Shown one piece after another: positions 60,593 to 62,751 of a stretch of DNA of 62,751 bases. A program made the position numbers and the translations under genes. Position 1 is the first letter of the stretch; the number at the start of each line of letters is the position of its first letter. Source of the stretch: Phyllobacteriaceae bacterium UBA1940 (GTDB lineage Bacteria > Pseudomonadota > Alphaproteobacteria > Rhizobiales > Rhizobiaceae); the NCBI GenBank assembly GCA_002336975.1, contig DDFA01000132.1, forward strand, positions 1-62,751, in the 5' to 3' direction. The notes beneath the pieces are model-generated. The model saw nothing but the letters and a program-made list of their open reading frames with translations. It was not told the origin of the DNA and did no database searches.

Positions 60593-60677
60593 TGGTGCGG
60601 TCGAGAAGACTCGAACTTCCACGGGTTGCCCCACAGCGACCTCAACGCTGCGCGTCTACCAATTCCGCCACGACCGC
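60593..60677 (-). tRNA. tRNA-Leu (anticodon GAG)
   Basis: An 85-nt type II tRNA read on the minus strand. The acceptor arm GCGGUCG pairs with CGACCGC, and CCA is encoded. The anticodon stem is CAGCG/CGCUG with the loop UUGAGGU, so the anticodon is GAG (codons CUC and CUU). A variable arm with a GGG/CCC stem and the T arm GGAAG-UUCGAGU-CUUCU are present. A strong promoter lies upstream. No attachment-site duplicate or integrase was found nearby. Confidence 0.96.
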
Positions 60678-60709
60678 ACGTGGTAGAGCCGGTCGAACCG
60701 GCCCGGCGC

Positions 60710-60738
60710 ATGTAGCAAAAGCGTTTCGGCGAAACAAG
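60710..60738 (-). promoter_or_regulatory. Promoter of tRNA-Leu
   Basis: Minus strand: CTTGTT (60738-60733), exactly 17 bp, CTACAT (60715-60710). Transcription would begin near 60703, about 25 nt before the mature tRNA 5' end. Confidence 0.65.
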
Positions 60739-60851
60739 TGCGCCGACAGGCTTATTTCGGATTGCGCGCAGGCTTCGCCGTCACCCGGCCGCGACGCTGG
60801 ACGCAGCGCCCGCAAAGGGCCATATGAAGACAGGTCAGTTATGAGCGCGAC

Positions 60852-61553
60852 GTGACGATCAGGCAAAACATTCCCGCTGGATTTCGACCCAGATCGCCCG
60901 GCCAGCCGGTCGAGTGGCGCGTCGAGGCCGGACTGACGCCCTATCCGCGGGCGCTCGCACTGATGGAGGAACGCGCGGAAAAAATCCGCGGCGGCGGCGC
61001 GCCCGAACTGGTGTGGCTGGTGGAACACCCTCCCCTCTATACTGCCGGCACCAGCGCGCGGCCGCAGGACCTCGTCGACCCGTCGCGGTTTCCCGTCTTC
61101 GACGCGGGGCGCGGCGGCGAGTTCACCTATCACGGGCCGGGACAGCGGGTCGCCTATGTGATGCTCGACCTGAAACGCCGCCGCGAGGACGTCCGCGCCT
61201 TTGTCGCGGCGCTTGAAGACTGGATCATCGGCACGCTGGCGCGGTTCAATGTGCGCGGCGAACGGCGCGAGGACCGGGTCGGAGTCTGGGTGGTGCGGCC
61301 CGACAGGCCGGCGCGGCTGGGGCAGCCGGCGGAAGACAAGATCGCCGCCATCGGCATCAGGCTGCGCAAATGGGTCAGCTTTCACGGCATCGCCATCAAT
61401 GTCGAACCCGACCTGACGCATTTTTCCGGCATCGTGCCCTGCGGCATCGCCGAGCACGGGGTGACCAGCCTGGTCGACCTCGGCCTGCCGGTGACGATGG
61501 CCGATCTCGATGTGGCGCTGAAGGCGTCATTCGACGAGGTGTTCGGCGACTGA
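60852..61553 (+). CDS. lipB: Octanoyltransferase LipB
   Basis: LipB moves octanoyl groups from acyl carrier protein to the lipoyl domains of pyruvate and 2-oxoglutarate dehydrogenases. The 233-residue protein has [17 protein letters not shown], the catalytic lysine K163 ([15 protein letters not shown]) and C197 ([14 protein letters not shown]). The start is GTG at 60852. An ATG at 60841 is in another frame and opens a 4-codon frame whose stop overlaps this GTG. Confidence 0.97.
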   Translation: MTIRQNIPAGFRPRSPGQPVEWRVEAGLTPYPRALALMEERAEKIRGGGAPELVWLVEHPPLYTAGTSARPQDLVDPSRFPVFDAGRGGEFTYHGPGQRVAYVMLDLKRRREDVRAFVAALEDWIIGTLARFNVRGERREDRVGVWVVRPDRPARLGQPAEDKIAAIGIRLRKWVSFHGIAINVEPDLTHFSGIVPCGIAEHGVTSLVDLGLPVTMADLDVALKASFDEVFGD

Positions 61554-61577
61554 CGCCGCAATCGCCAGGAGGGCGCG

Positions 61578-62751
61578 ATGCGACATTTCAGAACTTCTCT
61601 CGGCCTGTTGGCGTCGATCGTCGCGTTCACTGCGGCGCCCTGCGCCGTCCACGCCCAGCAGCTGACCGACCAGGTCGCGCCTGAAGCCGCGACCGTCGCG
61701 ACGCAAAAACCGGCGGTGCGCGCCGCCCGCCAGATGGTGGTGGCGGCGAACCCGCTGGCGGCGCAGGCCGGACGCGCGATGCTCGACGCCGGCGGCAGCG
61801 CCGCCGACGCGCTGGTTGCGGTGCAGACGGTTCTCGGCCTTGTCGAGCCGCAATCGTCGGGCCTCGGCGGCGGCGCGTTTCTGGTCTGGTACGACGCGGT
61901 CACCGGCCAGACCGAGACCTATGACGGACGCGAAACCGCGCCGAAGGCGGCGACCGGCGACCTGTTCATCGGCGCCGACGGCAAGCCGCTCGAATTTTTC
62001 CAGGCGGTGGTCGGCGGACGCTCGGTTGGCGCGCCGGGCGTAACGCGGCTGATGGAGATGGCGCATTCCCGCCATGGCCGGCTCGACTGGCCGCAACTGT
62101 TCCAGCCGGCGATCAGCCTGGCGCGCGATGGATTTGCGGTGTCGCCGCGGCTGGCGGCGCTGGTCGAGCAGGATCGGCAGCGTCTCGCCGCCGAACCGAC
62201 GACGCGAGACTACTTTTTTCCCGGCGGCGTTGCCTTGAAGGCAGGCGACCTGCTTCGCAACGACGCCTATGCCGAGACGCTCGACCTGATCGCCGACGGC
62301 GGCGCCGATGCGTTCTATCTCGGACCGGTGGCCAATGCGCTGGTCGAGGCGGTGCGCGGCCACGCGACCAATCCCGGCATGCTGACGGCCGACGATCTGC
62401 GCGACTATCAGGCGGTCGAGCGGGCGGCGGCCTGCGCCCCCTATCGCGGCCTGAGCGTCTGCGGCATGGGACCGCCCTCCTCCGGCGCAATCGCCATCGG
62501 CCAGATACTTGGTATGGTCGAACCATTCGACATCGCGATGCTGGGGCCCGACGATCCCGAGACCTGGCGGATCATCGGCGACGCCACCAGGCTGGCCTTC
62601 GCCGACCGCGAACGTTATGTCGCCGACAGCGATTTTGTGTCGATGCCCAAGGGCCTGCTTGACCGCGACTATCTGCAGCGCCGCGCACAATTGCTGCGTC
62701 GACCGATGGCGCTCGGCAAGGACGAGGCGACGGCGGGCGAGCCGCCGTGGG
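61578..62751 (+). CDS. ggt: Gamma-glutamyltransferase, 5' part (runs off the window)
   Basis: The first 391 residues of a periplasmic gamma-glutamyltransferase, which splits glutathione and other gamma-glutamyl compounds. A signal peptide (1-27, to VHA) is followed by RQMVVAANPLAAQAGRAMLD, SSGLGGGAFLVWYDAV and YDGRETAPKAATGDLF. The catalytic threonine that separates the large and small subunits lies beyond 62751 and is not seen. GGAGGG precedes the ATG at 61578, 25 bp after lipB. The open frame shows no break. Confidence 0.9.
   Translation, partial: MRHFRTSLGLLASIVAFTAAPCAVHAQQLTDQVAPEAATVATQKPAVRAARQMVVAANPLAAQAGRAMLDAGGSAADALVAVQTVLGLVEPQSSGLGGGAFLVWYDAVTGQTETYDGRETAPKAATGDLFIGADGKPLEFFQAVVGGRSVGAPGVTRLMEMAHSRHGRLDWPQLFQPAISLARDGFAVSPRLAALVEQDRQRLAAEPTTRDYFFPGGVALKAGDLLRNDAYAETLDLIADGGADAFYLGPVANALVEAVRGHATNPGMLTADDLRDYQAVERAAACAPYRGLSVCGMGPPSSGAIAIGQILGMVEPFDIAMLGPDDPETWRIIGDATRLAFADRERYVADSDFVSMPKGLLDRDYLQRRAQLLRRPMALGKDEATAGEPPW

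Noticed and set aside
60593..60851. tRNA-Leu as an integration site for an island
   Set aside because: No integrase, no repeated tRNA 3' end, and the neighbours (mgtE, lipB) are core genes.

Overview
The window (62,751 bp, GC-rich) looks like a chromosomal core segment of an alphaproteobacterium of the order Hyphomicrobiales (Rhizobiales), most likely a Mesorhizobium/Phyllobacteriaceae relative. This rests on gene content and order: rpsB-tsf-pyrH-frr-uppS-cdsA-rseP-bamA-lpxD-fabZ-lpxA-lpxI-lpxB, and ppiD-trpD-trpC-moaC-moeA-lexA. Other pointers are EipB and ATP12-type proteins, LpxI, promoters of the CTTGnn-N16/17-CTAnnT kind, and a GAAC-N7-GAAC SOS box. The genus is an inference from memory of such gene orders, not a database result.

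Layout. 1-1264: an IS3-family insertion sequence with both inverted repeats. 1381-11889: a K+/H+ antiporter, a DUF924 protein, rimO, a membrane acyltransferase, then (minus strand) eno, kdsA, a glyoxalase-like protein and a sugar-acid dehydratase of the IlvD/Edd family, with a lone coxG-type gene (plus strand). 11912-16326: pyrG, an L,D-transpeptidase, secG, tpiA. 16450-22690: a tight plus-strand run ppiD-trpD-trpC-moaC-moeA-lexA; lexA carries an apparent 1-bp insertion. 22684-28160: comEC (minus), gltX and gltA (plus). 28193-41383: a long minus-strand block for translation, lipid A, outer-membrane assembly, phospholipid and undecaprenyl synthesis. 41547-45801: DUF4031, eipB, then ridA, a glycerophosphodiesterase, a FemAB-like protein and a HIT protein. 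45933-54796: minus-strand azlCD, ATP12, an EamA transporter, a pseudouridine synthase, crcB, rarA, a Deg protease, an ankyrin protein and an aldo-keto reductase. 54972-62751: a CorC/HlyC-type protein, a DUF1624 protein, an ICMT-like methyltransferase, deoD, a MerR regulator, mgtE, tRNA-Leu(GAG), lipB and the 5' part of a gamma-glutamyltransferase gene cut by the window end.

The central block makes and assembles the envelope: CdsA and UppS provide lipid precursors and carrier, FabZ/LpxA/D/I/B build lipid A, KdsA makes Kdo, BamA inserts outer-membrane proteins, RseP, PpiD and the Deg protease handle envelope quality control, and EipB and the L,D-transpeptidase act in the periplasm. Central metabolism is represented by eno, tpiA and gltA.

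No CRISPR array, prophage, toxin-antitoxin pair or defence island was seen. The longest gene-free stretch is about 253 bp (between gltX and gltA). The least ordinary items are the broken lexA behind intact SOS boxes, a DUF1624 protein with a twin CX3C tail coupled to a methyltransferase, an ankyrin protein with two plausible starts (exported or cytosolic), a long 3' stem-loop after the HIT gene, and an apparent accessory insertion between pyrG and kdsA.
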